Source: Blastococcus capsensis (GTDB lineage Bacteria; Actinomycetota; Actinomycetes; Mycobacteriales; Geodermatophilaceae). Taken from it: a stretch of 64,000 nt of DNA. Numbering within the stretch: the first letter of the stretch is position 1; every line of letters begins with the position of its first letter. The DNA lies in contig NZ_JASNNW010000015.1 in NCBI RefSeq assembly GCF_030165005.1, forward strand, positions 1 to 64,000, given 5' to 3'. A model generated the notes under the pieces. It saw only the letters and a list, made by a program, of their open reading frames with translations, was not told where the DNA came from and did not search any database. The position numbers and the translations under genes are program-made. This document shows, piece by piece, positions 48,419 through 57,209 of the stretch.

Positions 48419-49369
48419 TCAGTCTCGAGGTCGCTTGTCCTGGTCGGCCAGGAAGCGCTCGAACTCCGCGCCGATCTCCTCGGCGCTGGGCACCTCGCCG
48501 GCGCTGCCCAGCAGGTCGGTGCCCTCACGGGCGGCGGTGAACGAGTCGTACTGCTGCTCCAGCGCCGCGACGACGGCCGCGTTCTCGTCCGACCGCCCGA
48601 TCTGCTCGTCGATCTCGGTGCGGTTGGCCTCCGCGGCCTGCCGCAACGCCTCCGTGGGCAGGTGCAGGCCGGTCAGCCGCTCGAGGTGCTCGATCAGCGT
48701 CACCGACGCGGCGGGATAGGTGGCCTGGGCGAGGTAGTGCGGTACGTGCGCGGCGACCCCGAGGGCGTCCACCCCGGCCTGGCCCATGCGCAGCTCGAGC
48801 AGCGCCGAGACGCTGCCGGGGATGCGCATCTCGCCCCAGTACACCGGATACGGCTCGATCAGCTGGCGGCGTGTGGCGTGCGCGGTCACGGTGACGGGCC
48901 GGGTGTGCGGCACCGGCATCGGGATGGCCTGCAGGGCGACGACGGAGGTCACGCCGAGCCGCTCGACGAGCCCGCCCACGGCGGCGACGAACCGCTCCCA
49001 GGCGTAGTCCGGCTCGGCGCCGTGCAGCAGCAGGAACTGCTCGCCGGCGTCGTCCTCCACCGCGTGCAGCAGGATCTCCGGCGCGCTGAACGACTCGTAC
49101 CGGTCGCTGGTGAAGGTCATGCGCGGCCGGCGGGCCCGGTAGTCGACGAGGCTGTCGGCGTCGAAGCGGGCGATCACCTCGTGCTGCAGCGCGGCGAGCA
49201 GGTGCGCGCCGGCCAGGGTGCCGGCGGAGGCGGCGTCGAAATCGCCGGCGAGGTCGTGCACCAGCACCAGCCCGCGGCGCTGCGACGGGTCGGCAACCGG
49301 CGACTCGCGGGCGAGGAAACGGTCGGCCGCGGGGAGCAGTTCGACCAGGTCCTCCGGTTGCTGGAGCAC
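48419..49369 (-). CDS. PAC2 family protein
   Basis: A 316-residue PAC2 (proteasome assembly chaperone-like) protein common in actinobacteria. Recognisable parts are GLVLVHDLAGDFDAASAG, EQFLLLHGAEPDYAWERFVAAV, and GVAAHVPHYLAQATYPAA. Its role in bacteria is not proven; a link with proteasome or pupylation has been suggested. The C-terminal 70 residues are charged and helical. GTG 49369 has AGGAGG upstream. Confidence 0.82.
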   Translation of the reverse strand: MLQQPEDLVELLPAADRFLARESPVADPSQRRGLVLVHDLAGDFDAASAGTLAGAHLLAALQHEVIARFDADSLVDYRARRPRMTFTSDRYESFSAPEILLHAVEDDAGEQFLLLHGAEPDYAWERFVAAVGGLVERLGVTSVVALQAIPMPVPHTRPVTVTAHATRRQLIEPYPVYWGEMRIPGSVSALLELRMGQAGVDALGVAAHVPHYLAQATYPAASVTLIEHLERLTGLHLPTEALRQAAEANRTEIDEQIGRSDENAAVVAALEQQYDSFTAAREGTDLLGSAGEVPSAEEIGAEFERFLADQDKRPRD

Positions 49370-49481
49370 GGTCTGACCTCCTGAGGGTTCGTTCGACGCG
49401 ATGAGCGACCACGCCTGCCGGTACAGCCCCGCTTGGGTTCGCGGCATTCCCTCCGGGCCCGTCGTCGCCCGGATGGGTCGC

Positions 49482-50792
49482 TCAGCGCGCCGACCCCTCC
49501 GGGCCGTCGCCCTCCGGCGGGCCCGTCGGCGCGGACGCCTTCTCGCGGATCAGATGAGCGCCGGTGGCGTCAGCGGTGATCTGCGCGCGCGTCCCGTCGG
49601 GTAAGACCTCCGGCGACTTCCCGTCGAGCTGGTCCCGCGCGTATCGGTAGGAGACGGCGATGAGCGCGGTCACCGGGACGGCGAGGAAGGCGCCGATGAT
49701 GCCCGCGAGGCTGGCGCCCGCGGTGACGGCCAGGATGACCACGGCGGCGTGCAGGTTCAGCCCGCGGCCCTGGAGGATCGGCTGGAGGACGTTGCCCTCG
49801 ATCTGCTGCACGAGGAGCACGATGCCCAGCACGATCAGCGCGGTCGTGAAGCCGCTGTCGACCAGTGCGATCAGCACCGCGAACCCGCCGGCGACGAAGG
49901 CGCCGATGATCGGGATGAACGCGCCGAAGAAGGTGAGCACGGCCAGTGGCAGGACCAGCGGCACACCGAGGATCCACAGGCCCAGGCCGATGAAGAAGGC
50001 GTCGGCGAACCCGACGATGGCCTGCTGGCGGATGAACTCGGAGAGCGTCGCCCACGTCTTGTAGGACAGCGCGGCCACGTGCGGTGCGGCGGGCGGGCCC
50101 GTCTGCGCGGCCAGCCACGGCACCCAGCGCGGCCCGTCCTTGAGGAAGAAGAAGGTCAGGAGGAGGGCGAGGACGAGGTTGATCAGTCCGGAGCCGATGG
50201 CCGCGGCGCCGGTGACGGCGTAGCTGGCGATGTTCTGCGCGTTGCCCTGGATCGAGTTGATCGCGTCGTCGACGGCGTCGCCGATCTGCTGCTCGCCCAG
50301 GTTGAACGGTGGGCCCGTCAGCCATGCCTGCAGCTGCTGCAGACCCGCGCTGACGCCTGCCCCGAGCTCCTCCACCTGCCCCACGACCGGCGGTGCGATC
50401 AGCGCGATGATGCCGCCGAACGTCGCGAGGAAGGCGATCAGCACGGTCGCCGCCGCCAGGGCACCCGGCCAGCCGTGCTTCCTGAGGAACCGGGTGGGCG
50501 GCCACAGCACGGTGGTGATGAGCAGCCCGAGGACGACGGGCAGCAGGACGACCCAGAGCTTGCCCAGGACGTACCCCAGGACGATCAGCCCGCCGACGAT
50601 CAGCAGCAGCTCGGCAGAGGCGACGGCCAGCGACCGGCTCGCCCGTCGGAGGCGTCGCCCGCGCTCGTTGGTCGGGGCGGGCGCATGCGTCGCGGGCACG
50701 ACGCCGGCCTCCGGCGTCGGCTGGTCGGGTTCGACATCGTGGGCGGTCTCGTCCGGTGGCGGCTCGGTGCGACCGGGCAAGCGGATCCTCAT
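49482..50792 (-). CDS. AI-2E family transporter (TqsA/PerM-like)
   Basis: A 436-residue membrane protein with about eight helices. The family pattern includes LIGVIGAFIAVPVTALIAVSYRYARD-like sequence near the C-terminal helices, the segment FLKDGPRWVPWL and FFGAFIPIIGAFVAGGFAVL. The first 60 and last 45 residues are hydrophilic. The family name comes from TqsA, but most members have other or unknown substrates. It is 76 bases from the divergent PPOX gene. Confidence 0.85.
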   Translation of the reverse strand: MRIRLPGRTEPPPDETAHDVEPDQPTPEAGVVPATHAPAPTNERGRRLRRASRSLAVASAELLLIVGGLIVLGYVLGKLWVVLLPVVLGLLITTVLWPPTRFLRKHGWPGALAAATVLIAFLATFGGIIALIAPPVVGQVEELGAGVSAGLQQLQAWLTGPPFNLGEQQIGDAVDDAINSIQGNAQNIASYAVTGAAAIGSGLINLVLALLLTFFFLKDGPRWVPWLAAQTGPPAAPHVAALSYKTWATLSEFIRQQAIVGFADAFFIGLGLWILGVPLVLPLAVLTFFGAFIPIIGAFVAGGFAVLIALVDSGFTTALIVLGIVLLVQQIEGNVLQPILQGRGLNLHAAVVILAVTAGASLAGIIGAFLAVPVTALIAVSYRYARDQLDGKSPEVLPDGTRAQITADATGAHLIREKASAPTGPPEGDGPEGSAR

Positions 50793-50869
50793 GTCCTGAT
50801 CTCAGCACAGTCGCCCATGGGCGACCGGCCGAGAAACGATCGTCACACCTCCGTCGTAGCGTTCGGGGC

Positions 50870-51337
50870 ATGCCGAAGATCGCCACCGCCGACCGGGCCG
50901 ACCGGGATGCGCTCCTGGAGTTCCTCCGCCCGCGGCACCGGGCCGTGCTGCTCACCCGCCGCGGCGGTGGTGGCGTCCAGCTGTCCCCGGTGACGTGCGG
51001 GGTCGATGCCGAAGGGCGGGTGGTGGTCTCGACGTATCCGCAGCGGGCGAAGGCGGTCAACGCCCGGCGGGACGCCGCGGTGTCCCTGTGCGTCCTGTCC
51101 GACGAGTGGGACGGGCCCTGGGTTCAGCTCGACGGCGAAGCGGAGGTGCTCGACCTGCCCGACGCGCTCGAGCCACTGGTGGACTACTACCGCGCGATCA
51201 GCGGGGAGCACCCCGACTGGGCGGAGTACCGCACGGCGATGACGCGCCAGGGCAAGTCGCTGTTGCGGATCACCGTGACCGGATGGGGCCCGATCGCCAC
51301 GGGCGGATTTCCGGCCGACATCGTTGACAAGCTCTGA
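50870..51337 (+). CDS. PPOX class F420-dependent oxidoreductase
   Basis: A 155-residue split-barrel flavoenzyme. Motifs: FLRPRHRAVLLTRRGGGGVQLSPV at the N-terminus, then VVVSTYPQRAKAVNARRDAAVSLCV and WVQLDGEAEVLD. It matches the actinobacterial subgroup that uses F420H2. Substrate unknown. No ribosome site; TAGCGT ends seven bases before ATG 50870, so leaderless expression is likely. Confidence 0.82.
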   Translation: MPKIATADRADRDALLEFLRPRHRAVLLTRRGGGGVQLSPVTCGVDAEGRVVVSTYPQRAKAVNARRDAAVSLCVLSDEWDGPWVQLDGEAEVLDLPDALEPLVDYYRAISGEHPDWAEYRTAMTRQGKSLLRITVTGWGPIATGGFPADIVDKL

Positions 51338-51351
51338 ACCTTGCCCAAGGT
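51324..51351 (+). promoter_or_regulatory. Promoter and palindromic operator of the SatD-like gene
   Basis: TTGACA (51324-51329) is a consensus -35 within the end of the PPOX gene. ACCTTG-CC-CAAGGT (51338-51351) is a perfect palindrome in the spacer region, followed by two direct AAGGTGAG copies. This suggests repression, possibly by the HTH protein encoded just downstream. Confidence 0.5.
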
Positions 51352-51375
51352 GAGGAAAGGTGAGAGGCTTGCGTA

Positions 51376-51963
51376 ATGCCTTTCGTGCTGACCGTCGACC
51401 AGCGTGCGAGCCGGCGCGGTCCCGACCGGGTGGCCGACGTGCTGACGCAGCTGAACGGCGTCGTGGATGCGCTGCTGGCGTTCGAGCGGACCGCGGGTGA
51501 CGAGTTCCAGGGTGTGCTCGGCGAGCCCGAGGTCGTCGTCGACGTCGCGATGCGGCTGGTCCGGCTGGGCGGCTGGAGCATCGGCATCGGCGCCGGGGCG
51601 GTCCAGACGCCGCTGCCGGGTAGCACGCGCGCCGGCACCGGGCCGGCGTTCCTCTGCGCCCGCCGGGCCGTCGACGCAGCGAAGCAGCGCCCCATGAGGC
51701 TCGCCGTCCGCGGCGCGGTGCCGCCCGATGCCGGCGACGCGCAGGCGGTGCTCAGCGCGCTGGCCGTGCTGGTGGGACGCCGCAGCCTCCAGGCGTGGGA
51801 GGCGATCGACCTGGTGGAGGACGGGCGCACCCAGGCCGAGGCCGCGGCCGAGCTCGGGATCTCCCGCCAGGCCGTGGGCCAGCGGCTGGCCGCGGCCTCC
51901 TGGGACCTGGAACGGGATCTACGGCCCACGGCAGTCCGGCTGCTCGGGCGGGCCGCCGGATGA
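51376..51963 (+). CDS. SatD-like helix-turn-helix protein
   Basis: A 195-residue protein of the SatD type. The first 130 residues (LTVDQRASRRGPDRV, then FERTAGDEFQGVLGEP and RLVRLGGWSIGIGAG) match the family, and the C-terminus contains an HTH (TQAEAAAELGISRQAVGQRLAAA). SatD proteins are poorly understood; the HTH implies DNA binding. GAGAGG lies nine bases upstream of ATG 51376. The stop overlaps the start of the membrane gene by four bases (ATGA). Confidence 0.75.
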   Translation: MPFVLTVDQRASRRGPDRVADVLTQLNGVVDALLAFERTAGDEFQGVLGEPEVVVDVAMRLVRLGGWSIGIGAGAVQTPLPGSTRAGTGPAFLCARRAVDAAKQRPMRLAVRGAVPPDAGDAQAVLSALAVLVGRRSLQAWEAIDLVEDGRTQAEAAAELGISRQAVGQRLAAASWDLERDLRPTAVRLLGRAAG

Positions 51964-52481
51964 CCGTCGCCGTCCTCCTCCTGCTCGGCCTGGTGACCCT
52001 GACCGGTCTGGCTCTCGTCGTCCGCGGCGACCGCCCCGGACCGTCCGGCGCGAGCGCGATCGCGCTGGTCGGCGCACTGGCGGTGGCGGCGGGCTTCGCG
52101 TGGCCGGCCGAAGGCACGCCGGGGCCGGTGCAGGTCGGCGCGCTGCTCGCGGCGCTCGCCGCCGTGACCGGTGGCGGTCCGGTGGCGACGGCAGTGCTGC
52201 GCGCCGCCGACCCCGCAGCCGCAGGAGTGTCCGGCGGACCGCAGGACCCCGACATCCTCCGCGGCGGAGCCTGGATCGGGGTCCTGGAGCGCGGTGCGGT
52301 CGCCGGCACGCTGCTGGTCGGCTGGCCCGAGGGGCTGGCGGTCATCCTGGCCGTCAAGGGGCTGGGCCGGTTCTCCGAGCTCCGCGCCCCCGCCGCGGCC
52401 GAGCGCTTCATCGTCGGCACGCTGGCCAGCGCCCTGTGGGCAGCCGCGTGCGTGGGCGTCGCGGTGCTGCTGCGCGGCTGA
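51960..52481 (+). CDS. Membrane protein paired with the SatD-like gene
   Basis: A 173-residue integral membrane protein with four or five helices (about residues 1-20, 32-48, 58-72, 110-130 and 150-172). No family motif is recognised with certainty; LAVILAVKGLGRFSELRAPAAAERFIVGTLAS is the most conserved-looking part. The translational coupling to the SatD-like gene is a frequent arrangement in actinobacteria, so they likely work together. Confidence 0.65.
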   Translation: MTVAVLLLLGLVTLTGLALVVRGDRPGPSGASAIALVGALAVAAGFAWPAEGTPGPVQVGALLAALAAVTGGGPVATAVLRAADPAAAGVSGGPQDPDILRGGAWIGVLERGAVAGTLLVGWPEGLAVILAVKGLGRFSELRAPAAAERFIVGTLASALWAAACVGVAVLLRG

Positions 52482-52595
52482 TCGGACGTCGAGCAGGATG
52501 GCCGCCGGGGCGGGGACGTGCCGCGCGAGCGGTGCATCGCCGTCCGCGTCGACGTCGCGAGTTCCCGGTGATGGCTCGGCTGGTGTCGCTCGCCC

Positions 52596-52601
52596 TACGC
52601 T
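52596..52601 (+). promoter_or_regulatory. -10 element of the leaderless ccm operon
   Basis: TACGCT ends six bases before GTG 52608 with no ribosome site, so the ccm transcript probably starts at the ccmA start codon. Confidence 0.5.
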
Positions 52602-52607
52602 GGGGCC

Positions 52608-53270
52608 GTGCTCGGGCAGCCTGCGACCGACGGCGACCGGCGGTTCCCGGCCGGATCGCCGCCCGCCGCTGTCCCATGGGCGCTGCAGATGACCGGGGTC
52701 AGCCGGATCCACGGCGGCCGCGCGGTGTGGGCAGCGCTCGATCTCTCCCTGGCCGCGGGGACCCTGACGGTGGTGACCGGCCCCAACGGGTCGGGCAAGA
52801 GCACGCTGCTGCGCATGGCGTCCGGGCTGCTGCGTCCGAGCAGCGGCAGCCGGGAGTGCGCCGGCCGAGCCCTGTACGTCCGCGGCGGGGGAGGCCTGCG
52901 CGGTGCGCAGACCGTCGTGGACGCCGTGGCGGCCACCGCCGGGCTGGCCGGCCGGCGGGGGGCCGCCGATGCCGCGGTGGACCTGCTCGGCATCCGGGCC
53001 CTCGCGCACCGCCGGGTCGGCACGCTGTCGGCCGGTGAGCGCGTCCGTGCCGCGATGGCCGCCGCGGTCGCCTGCCGTCCGGCGCTGCTCTGCCTGGACG
53101 AGCCCACGGCCGCACTCGACACCCGAGGCACGGAGGATCTCGCCGCGGTCCTCGATGCGCTGCGCGCCGACGGGCGGACGGTCCTGGTCGCCACCCACCA
53201 GCCGGGCGCTCTCCTGACCGCGGCGGACGCGCACCTGGAGATCGACGACGGACGAGTGGTGCTGCGGTGA
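52608..53270 (+). CDS. ccmA: CcmA, heme ABC exporter ATP-binding subunit
   Basis: A 220-residue ABC ATPase. Walker A is GPNGSGKST near residue 62, the signature is LSAGERVR (LSGGQ variant) and Walker B is LLCLDEPTAALD. In System I cytochrome c maturation, CcmA with CcmB releases holo-CcmE from CcmCD using ATP. It starts an operon of nine genes joined by 4-base overlaps. The first 25 residues are an extra hydrophilic extension. Confidence 0.85.
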   Translation: MLGQPATDGDRRFPAGSPPAAVPWALQMTGVSRIHGGRAVWAALDLSLAAGTLTVVTGPNGSGKSTLLRMASGLLRPSSGSRECAGRALYVRGGGGLRGAQTVVDAVAATAGLAGRRGAADAAVDLLGIRALAHRRVGTLSAGERVRAAMAAAVACRPALLCLDEPTAALDTRGTEDLAAVLDALRADGRTVLVATHQPGALLTAADAHLEIDDGRVVLR

Positions 53271-53923
53271 CGGAGCCGACCACCGGCGCTGCGACCGCGG
53301 CGGTGTTCCGCCGGGAGGTGGCCGTGGAGCTGGCCGGCCGCGAGGCGCTGGTCACCACGGCGCCGTTCGCATCCGCCTTCGTGGTGCTGGCCGGTCTGGC
53401 CTTCGGGCCCGGCCCGCAGCAACTGGCGGCCACGGCCGGTGGGACGGCGTGGCTGGCGGTGCTGGTCGCCACGGTGCCGTTGGCCCGCGCCGTGGCCGGC
53501 GCCGAGATGGCGGAGGACAGCTGGGACGCGCTGCGCGGGCTCGTCGCCCCCGGCCCGCTCTTCGCCGGCAAGCTGCTGGCGACCTGGGCGGCCCTGGCCC
53601 TGACCTGGGTGCTGTCCGCTGCTCTGGTCACCGTGCTGTTCGAGGTCCCGGTCCTGCCCGGGGCGCTGTACGGCGGGGCGGTGGGCACGCTGGCGCTCGC
53701 GGCAGCGACGACGACGTTCGGTGTGCTCGTGGCCTCCGGCGCCCGGCGAGGCGGGCTGCTGGCGGCCCTGATCCTGCCGGCGGGCCTCCCGGCCCTGCTC
53801 GCCGGCACCCAGCTGGCGACTCCCGGAGTTGCCGTGCTCCCCTGGGGCATCCTCATGACCCTGTACGCCGTGGCCGTGCTGACCGCCGCCTGGGCCGTGT
53901 TCCCCGTCCTGCTGGAGGAGTGA
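53267..53923 (+). CDS. ccmB: CcmB, heme exporter membrane subunit
   Basis: A 218-residue membrane protein with six hydrophobic helices. The segment FRREVAVELAGREALVTTAPFAS at the N-terminus and DSWDALRGLVAPGPLFAGKLLATW match CcmB. Together with CcmA it forms the ABC transporter of System I. GTG 53267 overlaps the ccmA stop by four bases; ccmC starts four bases after its end. Confidence 0.88.
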   Translation: MTEPTTGAATAAVFRREVAVELAGREALVTTAPFASAFVVLAGLAFGPGPQQLAATAGGTAWLAVLVATVPLARAVAGAEMAEDSWDALRGLVAPGPLFAGKLLATWAALALTWVLSAALVTVLFEVPVLPGALYGGAVGTLALAAATTTFGVLVASGARRGGLLAALILPAGLPALLAGTQLATPGVAVLPWGILMTLYAVAVLTAAWAVFPVLLEE

Positions 53924-53927
53924 TCGG

Positions 53928-54665
53928 ATGACGTCCCCCTCTCCCTGCACGGCGGACCGCCTCCTGGGCGCAGCCACGGCGGTGGTCGCGAGCGTCGCGG
54001 TGGCCCTCGCGCTCGTCGCCGCGCCGACCGACGCCGTGCAGGGCGAGCCGCAGCGGCTGATGTACGTGCACGTGCCGGCCGCGTGGCTGGCCTACCTGGC
54101 CTTCGCGGCGGTCCTCGTCGCCAGCGTGGCCCATCTCCTGACCCGGGACCTGCGCTGGGACCGCCGGGCGCAGGCCGCCGCGGAGCTCGGGGTCGGGATG
54201 ACCGCGTTGGCGATCGCGCTCGGCAGCGTCTGGGGCCGGCCGGTCTGGGGCGTGTGGTGGGTCTGGGACCCTCGTCTGGTCACCACCGCCGTCCTGCTGC
54301 TCGTGTACGTGGGCTACCTGGGGGTCCGTGGCCTCGGGGACGACCGTGCGGCGGGGGCCCGCCGTGCTGCGGCCGTGGGCATCCTGGGGTTCGTCAACGT
54401 GCCCGTCGTGCACTTCTCGGTGGTGTGGTGGCGCACCCTGCACCAGCCGGCCACGGTGCTGTCGCCGGACCCGGCACCGATGGACCCGTGGATGGCGGCC
54501 GCCCTGGGGGCCGCGGTCGCGGCGTTCACGCTGGCCGGGGTGCTGGTGGTGCGGCGCCGGCTGCGGGACCTGGCCTCGGCCGACGCCCCCGTGGCGGGAG
54601 CCGCGCGCCCCCCGGCGGATGCTCCGGCCGAGGCGCTCGCCGTCGTCCCGAGGGCCCAGCGGTGA
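53928..54665 (+). CDS. ccmC: CcmC, heme delivery protein
   Basis: A 245-residue heme-handling protein with six membrane helices. The tryptophan-rich WWD motif is WGVWWVWDPRLVTTA near residue 105, flanked by two conserved His: YVHVPAAW near residue 48 and VHFSVVWW near residue 163. It hands heme to CcmE. The C-terminal 40 residues are hydrophilic and unusual. Confidence 0.9.
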   Translation: MTSPSPCTADRLLGAATAVVASVAVALALVAAPTDAVQGEPQRLMYVHVPAAWLAYLAFAAVLVASVAHLLTRDLRWDRRAQAAAELGVGMTALAIALGSVWGRPVWGVWWVWDPRLVTTAVLLLVYVGYLGVRGLGDDRAAGARRAAAVGILGFVNVPVVHFSVVWWRTLHQPATVLSPDPAPMDPWMAAALGAAVAAFTLAGVLVVRRRLRDLASADAPVAGAARPPADAPAEALAVVPRAQR

Positions 54666-54760
54666 GCGGTTGGGGGTGGGTGGCCGCGGGATACCTGCTG
54701 ACGGGAGGCACCTGGGCCGCGTACTGGTCCTGGACCCGTCCGGGGCGGAAGCCGCGGTGA
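54662..54760 (+). CDS. ccmD: CcmD-like small membrane protein
   Basis: A 32-residue protein between ccmC and ccmE: one membrane helix (WGWVAAGYLLTGGTWAAYW) and a basic tail (TRPGRKPR), as in CcmD, which stabilises the CcmABC-CcmE complex. GTG 54662 overlaps the ccmC stop, and its own stop overlaps the ccmE start. Assignment rests on size, topology and position. Confidence 0.75.
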   Translation: MSGWGWVAAGYLLTGGTWAAYWSWTRPGRKPR

Positions 54761-55200
54761 CCGCGGCCGATGTCGCGACCGCCCGCCGGCAGCTGCCCGT
54801 GCGGCTGCTGCTGGTCGCGGGCGTGGTCCTCGTCGCGGTCGGCGTGCTGGCGGTCGCCGGACTGCAGGGCAGCCTCGTCTACTACCGGACCACCAGCGAG
54901 CTGGTGGCCGATCCGGAGCTGCAGGGCCAGCGGGTCCGCCTCGGCGGACTCGTGGTGGCCGGGACGGTCGGGACCACGGCGGAGGGGGTGCGGTTCGAGC
55001 TGACCGACGGGGTGCAGGACGTGCTAGTGATCAACGCCGGCCAGCCCCGCGGGGTCTTCCAGGAGGGCCAGGGTGCCGTGGTCGAGGGCAGCCTGGGCGC
55101 CGACGGCGTCTTCCGCTCGGACGTGCTCCTGGTCAGGCACGACAACGAGTACCGTGCCCCGGCGGGCGGGACCGGCCGCCCCGCGGAGGACGGCGGATGA
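54757..55200 (+). CDS. ccmE: CcmE, periplasmic heme chaperone
   Basis: A 147-residue chaperone with an N-terminal anchor helix (about residues 15-38) and an OB-fold (YYRTTSELVAD; VRLGGLVVAGTV; VFQEGQGAVVEGSL). The covalent heme-binding His is in VRHDNEYRAP at residue 128, the HxxxY form of proteobacterial CcmE rather than the CxxxY form. It carries heme from CcmC to CcmF. Confidence 0.9.
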   Translation: MTAADVATARRQLPVRLLLVAGVVLVAVGVLAVAGLQGSLVYYRTTSELVADPELQGQRVRLGGLVVAGTVGTTAEGVRFELTDGVQDVLVINAGQPRGVFQEGQGAVVEGSLGADGVFRSDVLLVRHDNEYRAPAGGTGRPAEDGG

Positions 55201-57209
55201 GGCAGCTGCTCGGCTCGTTCGGGCTGACGCTGGGTCTGGTGTGCTCCACGGCCGCCACCATGGCGTGGGCCGTGGCGGCCCGGCGGCGGGAGGCCGGCGA
55301 GGCGGGCCGGTGGGCGCGGATCGGCACGTACGGTGCCCTGCTCGGCGCCGTCGTCGCCGTCGTCGTGATGGTCGACGCACTCGTCCAGCACGACTTCTCC
55401 GTGCGATACGTCGCCGAGAACGGCGGACGGGCGGTGCCGCTGTACTACACCGTGATCAGCCTGTGGGCGGCGCTGGAGGGGTCGCTGCTGCTGTGGCTGC
55501 TGGTGCTGACCGGGCTGACCGCGCTGGCGATGGTGCGCGTCCATCCCCGAGCCGGGGACCTGCACCCCTGGGCGATCTCGGTGCTGTCCGTGCTGGGCGC
55601 CTTCTTCTTCGCGCTGGCCCTGTTCGCCGGGAACGCCTTCGACCGGGTGAGCCCGGTTCCCACCGACGGGCCGGGACCGAACCCGCTGCTGCAGGACCAC
55701 CCCCTGATGGGGGTCCACCCGCCGCTGCTCTACCTCGGCTACGTGGGCATGGCCGTTCCGTTCGCCTACGCGATCGCGGCCCTCGTCACCGGGCGCACCG
55801 GCCCGGCGTGGGTGGCCGTGGTCCGCGCCTGGACGCTCACCGCGTGGGCGTTCCTCACCGCCGGCGTCGTCATGGGCGGGTGGTGGGCCTACGAGGTGCT
55901 CGGGTGGGGCGGCTACTGGGCGTGGGACCCGGTGGAGAACGTCTCGGTGCTGCCGTGGTTCACCGCCACCGCGCTGCTGCACTCGGTCATGGTGCAGCGG
56001 CGGCGGCCGACCTTGCGGCTGTGGAACCTCACCCTGGCGATCGCCACCTTCGTCCTCGTCCTGTTCGGCACGTTCCTCACCCGCAGCGGGGTGGTCGAGA
56101 GCGTCCACGCGTTCACCCGGTCGGCGATCGGTCCGGTGCTGCTCGGGTTCCTGCTGGCCGTGGTCCTGGGTGCCGGTCTCCTGTTCCTGTGGCGCTCGGA
56201 CCGCCTGGGCGACGACGAGCCACTGCTGGCGACGGTCTCCCGGGAGACGTCCTTCCTGGCGAACAACCTCCTCCTGGCGGGCCTGGCGTTCACCATCCTG
56301 CTCGGCACCACCTTCCCGATCGCCGTCGAGGCGGTGACCGGCGACCGGCTCAGCGTCGGCGCTCCGTACTTCACGCGGATGACCGTGCCGCTGGCGCTCC
56401 TCGTCATCCTGCTGATGGGGATCGGCCCCCTCCTGCCGTGGGGGCGGGCCCAGGGCCGGCGCGTGGCCCGGCAGCTGCTGCCCTCCGCCCTCGCCGGCCT
56501 GGCCACCGTCGGTCTGCTGGGCCTGTCCGGGCTGCGCGGGGTCCCCGCACTGCTCACCTTCGGGCTGGCGGTGTTCGTCGCCGGGGCCACGCTGACCAGG
56601 GTGGTGCTGGACGTGGCGCGGACGCGGGCGCTGCGACCGGGCCCCCTCGCGGGCGCGGCCGGGCGGACCCTGCTCGACCGGCGGCGCACCTACGGCGGGT
56701 TGCTCGTGCACCTGGGCTTCGTGCTCGCGGCGGTGGCGGTGGCGGCGTCGTCGACCTACAGCAGTTCGGCGACCCAGCAGCTGGCGGTGGGCGACACCGT
56801 GCGCGTCGGGAACTGGACGGCGACCCTGCAGGAGGTGCGGCGGTCGGCCGATGACCGGCGGACGTCGGTGGCGGCCGACCTGCTGCTGCGCGAGGACGGT
56901 CGCGACGTCGGCGTCCACGCCCCGCAGCTGAGCACCTATCCGACGCTCACCCAGGCGGTCGGGACGCCGTCGGTGCGGACGACCCTCACCGAGGACGCCT
57001 ACCTGGTCCTCACGGAGGTGGACCCGGACGACGGCACGGCCACCGTGCGGCTGGTGGTCAACCCGATGGTGCTGTGGCTGTGGATGTCGGTCCCGGTCAT
57101 GATCGTGGGTGCGGTGGCGGCCGGCTGGCCCCGCCGGCTGCCGCGCGAGCCGGCCGCGGCGGCGCTGCCCCGGGACCCGGCACACCAGGCCGAGGAGGTG
57201 AAGGTGTGA
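55197..57209 (+). CDS. ccmF: CcmF, cytochrome c heme lyase subunit
   Basis: A 670-residue membrane protein with about fifteen helices. It has the WWD motif WGGYWAWDPVENVSVLPWF near residue 237 and conserved His in HPPLLYLGYVG and in the helix with LLHSVM, for heme binding. The C-terminal periplasmic part runs from about 530. It attaches heme to apocytochrome CXXCH motifs with CcmH. ATGA overlaps join it to ccmE, and GTGA to ccmG. Confidence 0.92.
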   Translation: MRQLLGSFGLTLGLVCSTAATMAWAVAARRREAGEAGRWARIGTYGALLGAVVAVVVMVDALVQHDFSVRYVAENGGRAVPLYYTVISLWAALEGSLLLWLLVLTGLTALAMVRVHPRAGDLHPWAISVLSVLGAFFFALALFAGNAFDRVSPVPTDGPGPNPLLQDHPLMGVHPPLLYLGYVGMAVPFAYAIAALVTGRTGPAWVAVVRAWTLTAWAFLTAGVVMGGWWAYEVLGWGGYWAWDPVENVSVLPWFTATALLHSVMVQRRRPTLRLWNLTLAIATFVLVLFGTFLTRSGVVESVHAFTRSAIGPVLLGFLLAVVLGAGLLFLWRSDRLGDDEPLLATVSRETSFLANNLLLAGLAFTILLGTTFPIAVEAVTGDRLSVGAPYFTRMTVPLALLVILLMGIGPLLPWGRAQGRRVARQLLPSALAGLATVGLLGLSGLRGVPALLTFGLAVFVAGATLTRVVLDVARTRALRPGPLAGAAGRTLLDRRRTYGGLLVHLGFVLAAVAVAASSTYSSSATQQLAVGDTVRVGNWTATLQEVRRSADDRRTSVAADLLLREDGRDVGVHAPQLSTYPTLTQAVGTPSVRTTLTEDAYLVLTEVDPDDGTATVRLVVNPMVLWLWMSVPVMIVGAVAAGWPRRLPREPAAAALPRDPAHQAEEVKV

